Assembly (NCBI GenBank): GCA_963842955.1
Contig: CAWJIJ010000005.1
Span: 252,750-316,749, forward strand
DNA from: JARFQW01 sp963842955
GTDB taxonomy: Bacteria; Pseudomonadota; Gammaproteobacteria; Steroidobacterales; XN24
Direction of reading: 5' to 3'
DNA: 64,000 nucleotides
The first letter of the stretch is position 1, and each line of letters starts with the position of its first letter. Below, in pieces: positions 44,456 to 54,729 of this stretch. The notes below the pieces were generated by a model. The model made no database searches, was not told the origin of the DNA, and was given only the letters and a program-made list of their open reading frames with translations. Both the position numbers and the translations under genes were made by a program.

Positions 44456-46186
44456 CTAGATGGAGATGGACCCCTCCCTGAAGTCCGTGCCCGCCAGGTG
44501 TGCGTTGATCAGCACGGGTCGGCCCTCGGCATGAAGCCGTCGGGCCTCGGCGATCACGTCGGCTGCCTCGGCGTCGTGCCGGATCACCAGGCCGGCGGCG
44601 CCGAATCCTTCCGCCACCCGGTGGTAGTCGGTTCGCGCCAGGCGTACGCCGGTGTCGTCTCCCAGCAGCTTCACCTGCTCGCGGGCGATCTGTGCCCAGC
44701 AGGCGTCGTTCCCGACCACGGCAATCACCGGGATGCCGTGGCGCACGAACGTGTCGAATTCCGCAATGCTGTAGCCCACGGATCCGTCGCCGTAGAGGAT
44801 CCAGATTTCCGCGTTCTCACGCGCGGCCGCAGCTCCCAGCGCAAAACCGCCACCGACACCGAGGGTGCCGAATGCGCCGGGATCCAGCCAGCGCAGGGGG
44901 CCCCTGGGACGCACGATATACGAGGCGGTGCCGACGAAGTCTCCGCCATCTGCAACCAGCACGCTGTGCTCGGGAAGCGCCGCGTCGATCGTTCGCAAGA
45001 GGGCGAGGGGATTGACCCCCTCGCCAGTCGTCCCGGCGCTCGCGGTGATTTCCGACTCCCGTTCGAGGTCGCGCTCTCGAAGCTGATCCGCCCACGGGCC
45101 CCAGGTCGTGCTGGCAGCATCGCCGAGGCCGCCTGCGACGGCCTGCAGGAACAGCCCCGGATCCGCCAGCACGCCGATGGTGGGCCGGCGGTTGAGCCGC
45201 AGGTCGTGGCTGCTCCGGTTGGCGGAGACCAGCGTGGCCGCTCGCCGGACCTGGCGGCCATAGTCCAGCCGAAAATCACAGGGCACGCCGGCCAGGACCA
45301 CCAGGTCGGCATTCTTGATGGCTTCCCGGCGCTTGTGGCGCATGTGCAGCCGATGGCTGGGACCCAGCAGGCCCCTGGCCATGCCGGAGAGGTAGACAGG
45401 GGCGCCGATGGACTCAAGGGCTTGCGCCACGATGCCCGCCGAAGCGCTTTCAGAGACCGCCTGGCTGCCGCAAACGATCACCGGCCGCGCGGCCTGTCTC
45501 AGCTTGGCGATGACGGTCTCCACGCGGCGCTCGTCCGGCGCCGGGGGCTCAGGGACGACAATCTCCGGCAGTGTCTCGGAGACACCGGAGAACAGTCGCT
45601 GCACCTTGCGAGACAGGTAGAAACCCAGCAGCCGGTCGTTGAGGGATTTCCCGCCGCTGGCAGCGCCGTACCACTGGGCAACGACTTCCCGGTCATAGAG
45701 CAGATCCACCGGGCACTCGACAAACACCGGGCCGGGCACGCCACTCTGTGCCGCCGAGAGCGCCTCGGCCACGCTGGGCGCCAGGTCCCGCACCCGGGTC
45801 ACCGTGTGCAGTTGCTTCACGTGGGGCTCCATGAGGGCGCGCTGGTCGATGTCCTGGAGCGCGCCGCGATTCTTCAGGGCGGTCGCGGTGGCGCCGCCAA
45901 GAATAACGATCGGTGACTGGGCCAGTTGTGCATTCTTTACCGCCGTGAGCGTGTTTGTCAGGCCGGGCCCGGCAGTGACAGCGGCCACGCCGGGTACCCC
46001 CGTGAGCCGGGCGTAGGCGTCAGCGGCGAACACGGCGCTTGCTTCATGGCGGACATCGATGACTCGAATGCCCGCCTGTTTCGCCGCCACCAGGATGGGT
46101 GAGATGTGACCGCCACAAAGGGTAAAGAGGTGATCGACTCCGCGTGAGCGCAGAATCTCGGCAATCTGCGTTCCACCATTCTTCAT
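44456..46186 (-). CDS. ThDP-dependent acetolactate synthase-like enzyme
   Basis: 576 residues. All three domains of the ALS/oxalyl-CoA decarboxylase fold are seen: the N-terminal Pyr domain with the glutamate region IRVIDVRHEASAVFAADAYA and GPGLTNTLTAVKNAQLAQSP, the central domain (RPVIVCGSQAVSE), and the PP domain with the Mg-ThDP motif YGDGSVGYSIAEFDTF ending near NDACW. The reaction is unknown; lack of a regulatory subunit gene and of other ilv genes argues against branched-chain biosynthesis. It is the last gene of a minus-strand group with a CoA-transferase and an unknown protein, suggesting degradation of an acyl-CoA or oxo-acid. Confidence 0.9.
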   Translation of the reverse strand: MKNGGTQIAEILRSRGVDHLFTLCGGHISPILVAAKQAGIRVIDVRHEASAVFAADAYARLTGVPGVAAVTAGPGLTNTLTAVKNAQLAQSPIVILGGATATALKNRGALQDIDQRALMEPHVKQLHTVTRVRDLAPSVAEALSAAQSGVPGPVFVECPVDLLYDREVVAQWYGAASGGKSLNDRLLGFYLSRKVQRLFSGVSETLPEIVVPEPPAPDERRVETVIAKLRQAARPVIVCGSQAVSESASAGIVAQALESIGAPVYLSGMARGLLGPSHRLHMRHKRREAIKNADLVVLAGVPCDFRLDYGRQVRRAATLVSANRSSHDLRLNRRPTIGVLADPGLFLQAVAGGLGDAASTTWGPWADQLRERDLERESEITASAGTTGEGVNPLALLRTIDAALPEHSVLVADGGDFVGTASYIVRPRGPLRWLDPGAFGTLGVGGGFALGAAAARENAEIWILYGDGSVGYSIAEFDTFVRHGIPVIAVVGNDACWAQIAREQVKLLGDDTGVRLARTDYHRVAEGFGAAGLVIRHDAEAADVIAEARRLHAEGRPVLINAHLAGTDFREGSISI

Positions 46187-46235
46187 GTTTTTTGCTCCCT
46201 GTCCCGGGCTGTTCCATTGAACCCGAGCACTATTC

Positions 46236-47944
46236 TCACGCGTCCGTTCCGGGCACGAATCCGCGGCCGGTTACCACCGATGCCGGAGCCACGAGCGGAC
46301 CGCCTGGCGGCACCCGAATCTCCACGTCCACGGCGTCCAGTATGTCTTTCTCCAGGTCAACGCCCGGCATGAGGGTCTCGATCTCCAGGCCCTCGGAAGT
46401 CAGGCGGAATACGCCGGCGGACGTGACATACAGGACCTGCTTCCCATCGGCCTGCGCCTGGGCGCCGGAGAAGGTCACTTCATGAACGTTTGGCACGAGC
46501 TTCGGCCGGCCCGGCTTTTGGAGGACCAGGCGTTCGTCCCTGGATATCCCACGTGGCGCCGTGCATCCAGCGGCCGATGAAGATCACCGTTCGGGCGGCA
46601 TGGGTAATGCTGGGGAAGCCCGCCGGGCCCGACATAGTCCGTCACGTCGGAACCTCGCCGCGACACATTCACGTTGCCGAAGGCATCGAACTCGAGGAAT
46701 CCCAGCAGGGCGGCGTCGAGATGCTTCTTGTAGAAATCGAACATCCAGGCGGAACTTTCGAACTCGCTCGGGATTGACCGCGGCGCCGAAATAGATGCCG
46801 GGTGCGGGCAGCCGCCCGTAGACGCCGGTTTCCGTCGTAAACGTCACGCCCTCGTTCAAGGGGCTCTCGTAGATCTCCCGGCAGACTTCCTCGCCGAAAC
46901 CCACACCAATATTCACGTGCGCCGGACGGGCGACGTGGCGGGCGAACGTGTCGGCTCCCAGCCGCGCCAGTGCCTGTTCCACCGGACCCCTGCGGGGCGT
47001 CAGCGATAACACCCGATTGACGAATCGCAGCGTCTCGCAGGCTTCGTGATCGTTCCCGTCTCCGCCGGGGGTGAACATGGGCCACGGTCTGACCTGCGGC
47101 GAGAGGATGGTCTGCTCGGCGCGGGGATCGACCACCACGGCGTCGACCAGCTCCGCGGGAAGATCGGCTTCTTCGGGCCGGCGAATCGATGAGTCCCGGC
47201 AACTGCTGCAATGACGAGGCCCCCGTTGGCCTTGGCCGCGCGCGCGGCCTCCCGGTTTTCGGTGATCGTTGCGGCGTCCCGGAAATAGATGTTGCCCTTG
47301 CGGTCAGCCCACGGGCGCGTTGAAGAACGCCAGATCCACGGCGGGGAGGTGGTAGCGCAAACGGTCGCCTGCCACGGTGACGAGATTGTCCGACCCGCTC
47401 GGGCGCCACCGGTGACCCGCGGCCACAGCGCGGATCCAGGAACGTGCCCGTGCCGGTGTGGCTGTCTGCCCAGCAGCGACCTTCGGCCTGGGCCTGCCAG
47501 CGCCTCGGTCATTTCGCCCTGGGGCAGGACATGCAGCTCGAGGGCGCTCTGGCCGGCCAGGTTAAGGAGTGACTTCGCGGTTTCCACGTGGCCCGAAATA
47601 AAGCGCCGGACCAGGCCGGGTTCACCCAGTTCCTCGACGGTTCCGGGCGCTCTCCCCCTGCCCCCCTGGCCGCCGACCGCAATCCAGGTGAGATCCCGGG
47701 GCCGTCCGCAGGCACGGAATCGATTTCGAAGTGCCCGGAACAGCACTGTGCAGCGGGCGTTGCCGGCCATGCCGCAGGAAATGCCCACCGCGCCATCCGG
47801 CACGAGGGCCACCGCTTCGTCAGCGCTCATGAACCGTCGATCCAGGTCGGGGTCGGGGGGGCAGTAGTCCGTTGGACACCGGTCCCAGGTCAGCCGCCAG
47901 ACCAGAATCCGGCCCAGGAGCGCGATTCGCTGCAGCGGAGTCAT
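46236..47944 (-). pseudogene. CoA-transferase (fused two-domain type), heavily frameshifted
   Basis: The ATG at 47944 (MTPLQRIALL) overlaps the upstream gene stop. The frame is broken eight times, each by +1, near plus positions 47497, 47401, 47309, 47196, 47176, 46757, 46620 and 46539. Rejoined segments include VGISCGMAGNARCTVLFRAL, EGRCWADSHTGTGTFLDPRC, DNLVTVAGDRLRYHLPAVDL, ADRKGNIYF, HVNIGVGFGEEVCREIYES, FTTETGVYGRLPAPGIYFGA and FPSITHAARTVIFIGRWMHG. The GFGEEV and TETGVYG segments are typical of the active-site half of acetate/3-oxoacid CoA-transferases. The corrected reading frame is exactly 567 codons (566 residues). Substrate unknown. Confidence 0.82.
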
Positions 47945-49422
47945 CGCGGTCTCGGGCGCCGCCGAAAGGCGGCCGGCAGGCCCTTGGCCGCGGCAAGACC
48001 GATAACGGTGCGCGGCCGGAATGGGCTGCGCCAGAAGCCGCCGTGCAGGGCTCCGGATGCGATCAGGCTCGCCGGGTTGTCGGGCGGCGCCGTATCGGAA
48101 GCTGAACGGAGGTCGTGGACGAGCATCAGGGCCATGAGGGCCGCGGCGGTGTTCGGAGGAAATATCTCCGCGCCGAAAAGGGAGGCGCCGGCGTAGGCCG
48201 CCGCGAACGCGGGGTGGTCCACGACTGAATGGGTAAGGGCAGCCGGTGCGACGTTGAAAGACACGGCGTTGCCTTTGTCTGCCAGTACAAGGCAGCGCCA
48301 TCGCTGAATGCGCTTGGCCAACGCGTAGTTCGGCCCCTGAAGACCAACAAGGCCGTCGTAAATGGCCCACCGGCTGTCGTCGTGGCTGGTGATGATTTCG
48401 CTGAGGTTGGGCGCGCAAAGCCGTTCACCGCTGAGGGTGGCGGCCGATCGGGATATCCATCCGCGAGCCCGCCGCGGGTCGGAACGGACAGCTTCCGAAA
48501 CTTCCGCGGGAACTGCGTAGGCATCGGTCGGCGTTCCGAGATACGCAACGGCCACGTCGTCGCGCGCCTGGCAGAGAAATTCGGCGATGGCGTCGCCAGC
48601 CGCGGCCAGCAGCAGGTGGCGGGCCCCATCGGCGTAGGCATAGTTGCCGAGCACGAGAGGACCGGGAAGATCGGCAAGCCAGGCCGCAAGGGCCGGCAGA
48701 TCGGTCAGCAGATTCGCCCCCGCTTCTTGCCCGTGGCCCGGCAGCGTGAGCCGGCACGGGGTCGCCGCGGCCAGCTGGCGCAGCCGGTTCCACGTTGATC
48801 CGCCCGGCAGATCGACCGCGACAAGGTGTGCTCCGTGGGAGGCCAGAAACGGCGCGGGTGACAGTTCCGCGCCGGCGCCGAGCAGGACGAAGGTCAGATC
48901 ATCCAGTTCCAGCCACTCGGGGTGCTTGAGCACTGTTTCGATTGCACGATAGGCGCTGGGCTCGATGATTCCTCGCGCCTCCCAGTCCGCAAGCTTTGCC
49001 ACGAGGGCATCACCGGTGAGAAAGCTGTCCCGCCAGGGCACGCGAATCCTTGTGTCGCGGGTTCCCTGACCGGCAACGTCATGGGCTGCCAGGACATTGG
49101 CGCCACCGCTGCGCACCGCATGGCCCAGGGAGATCTCCCGATTGTCCCCGGTCCGATACTGCATGCGCTCGTACAAGGCATCCAGGCCACCTGCCGCCAT
49201 CGCAATGGCCGCGGCCGCATCCCGGCAGGCGAGGCGTTCCTGTGCCACTACGTGGTGGATATAGCCGCGACGCCAGTCTTTTTCCTGTTCTGCCCGGCGG
49301 GCTTCCTCGTCCGCTGCTTCCCGGAGCGCGGCGGCGATCACCTGCTGACCCAAGGCGAGGCTGCTCCGCTTTCCCGTGACGTCGGGAGGAAAGAGCAGCT
49401 CCGCTTTTTGTGTGTCGTCCAT
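47941..49422 (-). CDS. Uncharacterised Rossmann-like protein of a CoA-transferase operon
   Basis: 493 residues from the ATG at 49422, where GGAG lies six bases upstream (an ATG at 49434 precedes that site). No signal or membrane segment. The middle has a nucleotide-binding-like strand-loop-helix, LTFVLLGAGAELSPAPFLAS, followed by HLVAVDLPGGSTWNRL. Other distinctive segments are RDKDW-like EKDWRRGYIHHVVAQERL, DDSRWAIYDGLVGLQGPNYA and VSFNVAPAALTHSVVDHPAF. I do not recognise a characterised family. The stop overlaps the CoA-transferase start (ATGA), so the two are coupled. Probably an NAD(P)- or SAM-type Rossmann enzyme acting with that transferase; this is inference. Confidence 0.75.
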   Translation of the reverse strand: MDDTQKAELLFPPDVTGKRSSLALGQQVIAAALREAADEEARRAEQEKDWRRGYIHHVVAQERLACRDAAAAIAMAAGGLDALYERMQYRTGDNREISLGHAVRSGGANVLAAHDVAGQGTRDTRIRVPWRDSFLTGDALVAKLADWEARGIIEPSAYRAIETVLKHPEWLELDDLTFVLLGAGAELSPAPFLASHGAHLVAVDLPGGSTWNRLRQLAAATPCRLTLPGHGQEAGANLLTDLPALAAWLADLPGPLVLGNYAYADGARHLLLAAAGDAIAEFLCQARDDVAVAYLGTPTDAYAVPAEVSEAVRSDPRRARGWISRSAATLSGERLCAPNLSEIITSHDDSRWAIYDGLVGLQGPNYALAKRIQRWRCLVLADKGNAVSFNVAPAALTHSVVDHPAFAAAYAGASLFGAEIFPPNTAAALMALMLVHDLRSASDTAPPDNPASLIASGALHGGFWRSPFRPRTVIGLAAAKGLPAAFRRRPRPR

Positions 49423-49518
49423 GTCGGCTCCCATGGAATGCCGCCTCGTTCGAGCGCGATGCGTATAGCATAGATGGCCTGACTGGCGCGTGGCCGGCAG
49501 GCGTCGCAGGAGAACGGC

Positions 49519-50640
49519 ATGAATGAGAGTGAAGTCGAGCGGCTGCGCTCGGAACTGGACCAGATTGATCGGGAGCTGGTGTCACTGGCGGCCCGCCGCC
49601 AGGCGGTAGTCTCCGGCATCGGCAAGGCCAAGCGCAGCACCGGGCAGGGGACCCGGGATTTCCGCAGGGAAAAGGCGGTCATGGAACACGCCCGAAGCAT
49701 CGCCGCCCAGCAGGGCCTGGAGCCGGGGACCGCGGAGTCGCTGATGCACGTCCTGATACAGGCGTCGCTGACCCACCAGGAGCAGGATCGGCTGGCGGCG
49801 TCGTCCCGGGGCGGCGGCAAGACCGCTCTGGTCATTGGCGGCGGTGGTCGCATGGGACGCTGGTTTGCGGATTTCCTTGCCGGCCAGGGATACGGAATCA
49901 TGATCGCTGACCCGTCCGGGCCGGTTGAGGGGTATGGCTGGATCGGGGACTGGAAGCTTAGCCCGCTGGACGAATCGCTGATCGTGGTCGCCACGCCCTT
50001 GCGGACCGCGGACCTGATACTCAACGAACTGGCCAATCGCCGGCCGAGCGGCCTGGTCGTGGAAATCGGTTCCCTGAAGTCGCCGCTCAAGAGCGGTCTG
50101 CAGGCGCTGGCGGAGTCCGGCGTGGCCGTGGCTTCCCTGCATCCCATGTTCGGGCCCGATACCCGTTTGCTGTCCGGCCGCCACATAGTCGTTGTAGATA
50201 CCGGCGATACGGGCGCCGCGGATGCCGCCGGCGATCTGTTCGCCGATACCATGGCCGAAATCGTCATGATGACCCTCGAGGAGCACGACCGGCTCATTGC
50301 CTGGATCCTGGGTCTGTCCCATGCCTTGAACATCGGGTTTTTCTCGGCTCTCACGGCGAGCGCGGAACAGGCCCCGAGGCTCGCCCGTATGGGAAGCACG
50401 ACCTTTGACCGTCAGCTGGATGTCGCCGCCCGGGTGGCGTCCGAAAACCCGGACCTCTACTGGGAAATCCAGGCGCTCAATCCTTTCGGCAAGGAGGTGC
50501 TGGAATCCCTGGAGAATTCCGTCAGCGAGCTCCGCGCACATGTCCAGACCGGGGATGCCGAAGGCTTCACCGCCATGATGACCCGGGGCCGCGACTATCT
50601 TGCGGGGCTCGCCGATGCGGCCTCCGGCCGCGCCGGATGA
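49519..50640 (+). CDS. tyrA: Fused chorismate mutase / prephenate dehydrogenase (T-protein)
   Basis: 373 residues. Residues 1-90 are an AroQ chorismate mutase (SEVERLRSELDQIDRELVSLAARR, then VVSGIGKAKR). The prephenate dehydrogenase follows with Rossmann motif VIGGGGRMGRWFADFL, IVVATPLRTADLIL, VEIGSLKSPL and SLHPMFGPD. The E. coli T-protein has the same order and length. It converts chorismate to prephenate and then to 4-hydroxyphenylpyruvate for tyrosine synthesis. The fusion is characteristic of gammaproteobacteria. Confidence 0.96.
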   Translation: MNESEVERLRSELDQIDRELVSLAARRQAVVSGIGKAKRSTGQGTRDFRREKAVMEHARSIAAQQGLEPGTAESLMHVLIQASLTHQEQDRLAASSRGGGKTALVIGGGGRMGRWFADFLAGQGYGIMIADPSGPVEGYGWIGDWKLSPLDESLIVVATPLRTADLILNELANRRPSGLVVEIGSLKSPLKSGLQALAESGVAVASLHPMFGPDTRLLSGRHIVVVDTGDTGAADAAGDLFADTMAEIVMMTLEEHDRLIAWILGLSHALNIGFFSALTASAEQAPRLARMGSTTFDRQLDVAARVASENPDLYWEIQALNPFGKEVLESLENSVSELRAHVQTGDAEGFTAMMTRGRDYLAGLADAASGRAG

Positions 50641-50764
50641 GGACTCGCAAACACGGGCCGGTGGTGGGGACGCGTCCGCCGTTTCGCCCGGATTGCCGCA
50701 AAGGGGAACGCGCACCGATGGACGAGCTGCGTGCTATCGTCGTTTCGGCAAGCAGGATGAGCGA

Positions 50765-52229
50765 ATGAACGCGAGCAAGATTTTTATTGGCGGCGGAACC
50801 GCCGAGGTCTACCTCGATCCCGCCTATGCCAACCGGCATGGGTTGATCGCCGGAGCGACCGGCACCGGCAAGACGGTGAGCCTGCAGGTTCTCGCCGAGG
50901 GGTTTCTCGGCGCTCGGCGTCCCGGTCGTGCTCGCCGACGTCAAGGGCGACCTGTCAGGTCTTAGCCAGCCCGGTTCAGCCAGCCCTCGGCTGGCCGAAC
51001 GGGTCGCCACCATCGGTATGGACATGCCGGCTTTCCAGGGCTGCCCCGTCGTTTTCTGGGACGTGTTCGGCAAGGGAGGCCATCCCCTGCGGACAACGGT
51101 CTCGGAGATGGGCCCCATGCTGCTCGCACGGCTGCTTGAACTGAACGATACCCAGACCGGCATCTTGCACGTGGCGTTCAGGGTTGCCGACGAAGAGGGG
51201 CTGCTGCTGCTGGATCTGCCGGACCTGCGTGCTCTGCTGGGCCACTGCGTTGTCAATGCAAAGGCCATTTCCGCGGCATATGGACGCGTGAATGCCGCGT
51301 CCATCGGCGCGATTCAGCGCCGGCTCCTGACCCTGGAAGACCAGGGCGCAGAGGCGTTTTTCGGCGAACCGGCGCTGGCAATCGAGGACCTGATGCGGCA
51401 GGACGGGCAGGGCCGTGGCGTGGTGAGCGTGCTGGATGCGCGCGAGCTCTTTCACCGGCCGGCCCTCTACAGCACCTGCATGCTTTGGCTGTTGAGCGAG
51501 CTGTTCGAGGAACTCCCGGAAGTCGGCGATGCGGATCGGCCGCGGGTTGTGTTCTTCTTCGATGAAGCGCATCTGCTGTTCGACGACGCTCCCGATGCCT
51601 TGTTGGACAAGGTCGAGCAGGTGGTTCGCCTGATCCGGTCCAAGGGCGTGGGCGTTTTTTTCGTAACCCAGAGTCCCCTCGATCTCCCCGACCCCGTGCT
51701 GGGCCAGCTCGGGAACCGGGTGCAGCACGCGCTGAGGGCGTTCACGCCCCGGGATCAGAAGGCGGTCAGGGCCGCGGCCCAGACCTTTCGACAGAATCCG
51801 TCGCTGGATACGGAGACGGCGATTACCGAGCTGGCGGTCGGTGAAGCCCTGGTGTCCACGCTCGGCGCCAAGGGGGTTCCCGGCCAGGTGGAGCGCTGCC
51901 TTGTCCGGCCTCCGGCATCCCGCATCGGCCCGGCGGACGACGCCGAGCGGGCCCGCGTGGTCGCCGCCAGCCCGCTGGGCGCCCGTTATGCCGTGGCCGT
52001 GGATCGGGAATCGGCCCACGAGGTGCTGAAGGCGAGGGCGGAGCGGGCTGCCGCCGAAAGAGCCCGCGAGGCGCACGGACAAGAGTCCGGCAGAAAGCCG
52101 TCCTCATCCCGCCAGGGCTACGTGGAGGCGACCCTCAAGAGCGCGTTGCGCAGCCTGGGCTCGCAGCTGGGTGGCCGCCTGGGCCGCGAGCTGATGCGGG
52201 GTGTCCTGGGTTCCTTGTCACGGCGCTAG
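50765..52229 (+). pseudogene. HerA-like/DUF853 ATPase, one frameshift
   Basis: The ATG at 50765 opens NASKIFIGGGTAEVYLD and the Walker A motif GATGTGKT at residues 30-37. An extra T in the TTT run near 50901-50903 shifts the frame; without it LAEGFSALGVPVVLADVKGD is restored. The remaining 430 residues carry the Walker B region RVVFFFDEAHLLFDDAPDAL and FFVTQSPLDLPDPVLGQLGN, then a Lys/Arg/Ala-rich tail. Corrected length 487 residues. This is the YjgR-type family of DNA-translocase-like ATPases of unknown role. The TAG stop shares the sequence CTAG with the convergent murI stop. Confidence 0.9.
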
Positions 52230-53033
52230 CAATCGTCGGTACCTGAGTCGTTGCCCAGGACTGCGGCCGACGCGCCCGGCTCCCAGAGGACATCCAGGGC
52301 ATGGCGCAGCTGCTCCAGCGAGCCGGAGGTCCAGAACCGCTCGGTCCCGTCCGTGCCTCCTCCGCCCTGGCTCGCCCAGACCCGGGCCACCTGGCGGGCA
52401 ACTGCCCGGCCAGTGTCCACGACGGCAACCTCGGGCCCGGCACAGGCCTCGATAACGGGCCTGAGGAACGGGTAATGGGTGCAGCCCAGGATCAGCGTGT
52501 CCGCGCCGCCGGCGACCACCGGGTCGACGAACCGGCGAACCAGTGCGTCGTGTTCCAGGACTGTCGAGATCGCCTCGCTCCACGCACTCCACGAGCCCTG
52601 GACACGGCTGCGTGATCACCTTGACCGGGCCGGCGAAGCGGTCGAGCAGCGCGGCAAAACGGGCGCTCTTCAGGGTGCCGACCGTCGCCAGGACGCCGAT
52701 CGTCCCGTTGCGCGTGGCTTCGGCCGCCGGTTTCACCGCGGGCTCCATGCCGACGACCGGCACTGCCAGCCGTGTGCGCAGGACCGGCACGGCCGCAGCG
52801 GTGGCCGTGTTGCAGGCGACCACGATCAGCCGGGCGCCCCGGCCCGTGAGGGCGTCGGCAAGCACGCAGGTTCGTTCTACGATGGTGTCGGGGGTCAGCT
52901 GGCCATACGGCACGAACGCCGAGTCCGCGATGTAGCCCAGTGCCGGGCCCGGCAGGTGTTCGCGTATTTCCCGGAGAACGCTCAGGCCCCCAACGCCCGA
53001 GTCGAGTACGCCGATGTCGATGGAGTCATTCAC
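52226..53033 (-). pseudogene. murI: Glutamate racemase, one frameshift
   Basis: It begins at 53033 with DIGVLDSGVGGLSVLREIRE and ADSAFVPYGQ. The first catalytic cysteine is in LIVVACNTATAAAVP and the second in TLILGCTHYPFLRP. One extra base near 52573-52576 breaks the frame; removing it gives VERAISTVLEHDALVRRFVD. Corrected length 268 residues, normal for MurI. It makes D-glutamate for peptidoglycan. As the enzyme is usually essential, an intact gene in the organism is likely. Confidence 0.93.
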
Positions 53034-53225
53034 GCGGGTTTAGATGCACAGCGTCTGTCAGTAAAGTGCCGAACTTTCCAGGGCGGGGCGCGCTAACATA
53101 GTCACACAACACCCACGGGCTCAAGGGCTGGGGCTGACCGACCGGGGTCGGGGAGCCGCCTCGAAAGCGCCATCTAGAAGATAGCTCCTGACGGTCGAAA
53201 GCCGTTCCAGGGAGGGGAGAGTTTC

Positions 53226-54687
53226 ATGCGTCGACTGCTTCGACTGATCGTCCGGATAGCGGTCATCCTCGCGGTGATCGTGTTCACGCTGATACTGGTC
53301 CGGGCCTTTGATTCCCGGCGCCAGCCGGACCTGTCGGCCTGGCACACCGTCAACCTGACCGAGGAGTACCGGGCGGACCGGGTCGGAGAGATTACGACCT
53401 GGCAGGACTACCTCGATCTCGAGGACCGGGTGTTCGACGAACTCCAGGCCAAGGTTATCGACTTGACGGTGAATGCCGAGGGGGACTTTTTCAACCGTTA
53501 CAACCCCGATAGCGTGAGCTATCCACCGCGCGCGGGCCGCAATTGGAACCGTTCCTTCGAGCTGCCGGTGGACGGGCCGCGTGGCGTGGCCGTTCTCGTG
53601 CACGGCCTGACGGACGCACCCTACAGCATGCGCGCTATCGGCCGTGATGCTGCAGGACGAGGGACTGCACGTCGTTGCACCGCGCATGCCGGGGCACGGG
53701 ACGATTCCCGCGGGTCTCCTGAAGGCCGGGTGGCCGGAGTGGCTGACGATCGTCAACCTGGCCGCGGCCCACGCCCGCCAGGTAGCCGGTCCGGATGCGC
53801 CGGTGTTTTTCTTCGGGTATTCCAACGGCGGCGCGCTCGTACTTAAGGCGACGCTGGACCGCCTGGAGTCCGGGTCCGAGCTGCCGGACGGGCTGGTGCT
53901 CTTCTCTCCCGCTGTCGGCATAACCAAGCTGGCGGCGATCGCGTCCTGGCACCGGATCCTGTCGCGGATTTCTTATTTCGAGAAGTTTCGCTGGTCCTCG
54001 ATTTATCCCGAGTATGACCCGTACAAGTACAACTCGTTTCCCAAGGAGGCGGGTCATCAGAGCTGGGACCTGAGTCTAGCGGTCCAGGACCAGATCGCAC
54101 GGCTTGTCGATGCGGGGCGCTTCGACGCCATGCCGCCCGTGCTGACCTTCCAGTCCCTGGTGGACTCCACGGTACTCACACGCACCATCGTCAACGCCCT
54201 CTATGACCAGCTGCCGGACAACGGCAGCGAACTGGTGCTCTATGACATCAATCGCTACGAGAGCGTCAAGGCGCTGATCCGCGCCCGGCACCAGACGCTC
54301 CTGGAGAGCCTGATGGCCGACGATCATCCCTATACGCTGAGCCTGGTGACGAACGCCAGCGAGGACGACCGGAAGGTCGTGGCCCGGCGTTGGGGCCCCG
54401 GAGCGGCGCCGCTGCCCACCGAGGACCTGGGCGTCGAATGGCCCATCGGGGTGTATTCCCTGTCGCACATCGCCATTCCCTTTCCGCCGGATGACCCGGT
54501 CTATGGGGTGGACAGCGGTCAGAAACTGGGGGACATCGTTGCCCTGGGGCTGCTTCAGCCCCGCGGTGAACGCGGTGTACTCCGGGTTCCCGTCGAACTC
54601 TTCATGCGCCTGCACTTCAACCCCTTTTTCGATCATCTCGAAGCGCGAATTCTCGAGGAAGTCCGCAAGCCCCGGGAAGGATCCTGA
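53226..54687 (+). pseudogene. Membrane-anchored alpha/beta hydrolase, one frameshift
   Basis: The ATG at 53226 gives one N-terminal membrane helix (LIVRIAVILAVIVFTLILV). A serine hydrolase domain begins at GVAVLVHGLTDAPYSMRAIG. An extra base in GGCC at 53640-53642 shifts the frame; corrected, RAIG joins VMLQDEGLHVVAPRMPGHGT. The nucleophile elbow is FFGYSNGGAL, and a candidate acid lies in TFQSLVDSTVLT. A histidine in SLSHIAIPFPP is a candidate third member. Corrected length 486 residues. It is probably a lipase/esterase on the periplasmic face; substrate unknown. Confidence 0.85.
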
Positions 54688-54729
54688 CGGGTTCCGGAAA
54701 TCGGCGGAGCAAACGCTCGTTTAACTCGC

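Noticed and set aside
44330..45916. 528-codon plus-strand frame opposite the ThDP enzyme
   Set aside because: It overlaps the HIT gene in another frame and is antisense to a complete ThDP-enzyme coding sequence.
50901..50903. Programmed +1 frameshifting (prfB-like) in the HerA-like ATPase and other genes
   Set aside because: No slippery sequence, internal ribosome-binding-like element or in-frame stop at the shift is shared between the sites; sequencing error is simpler.
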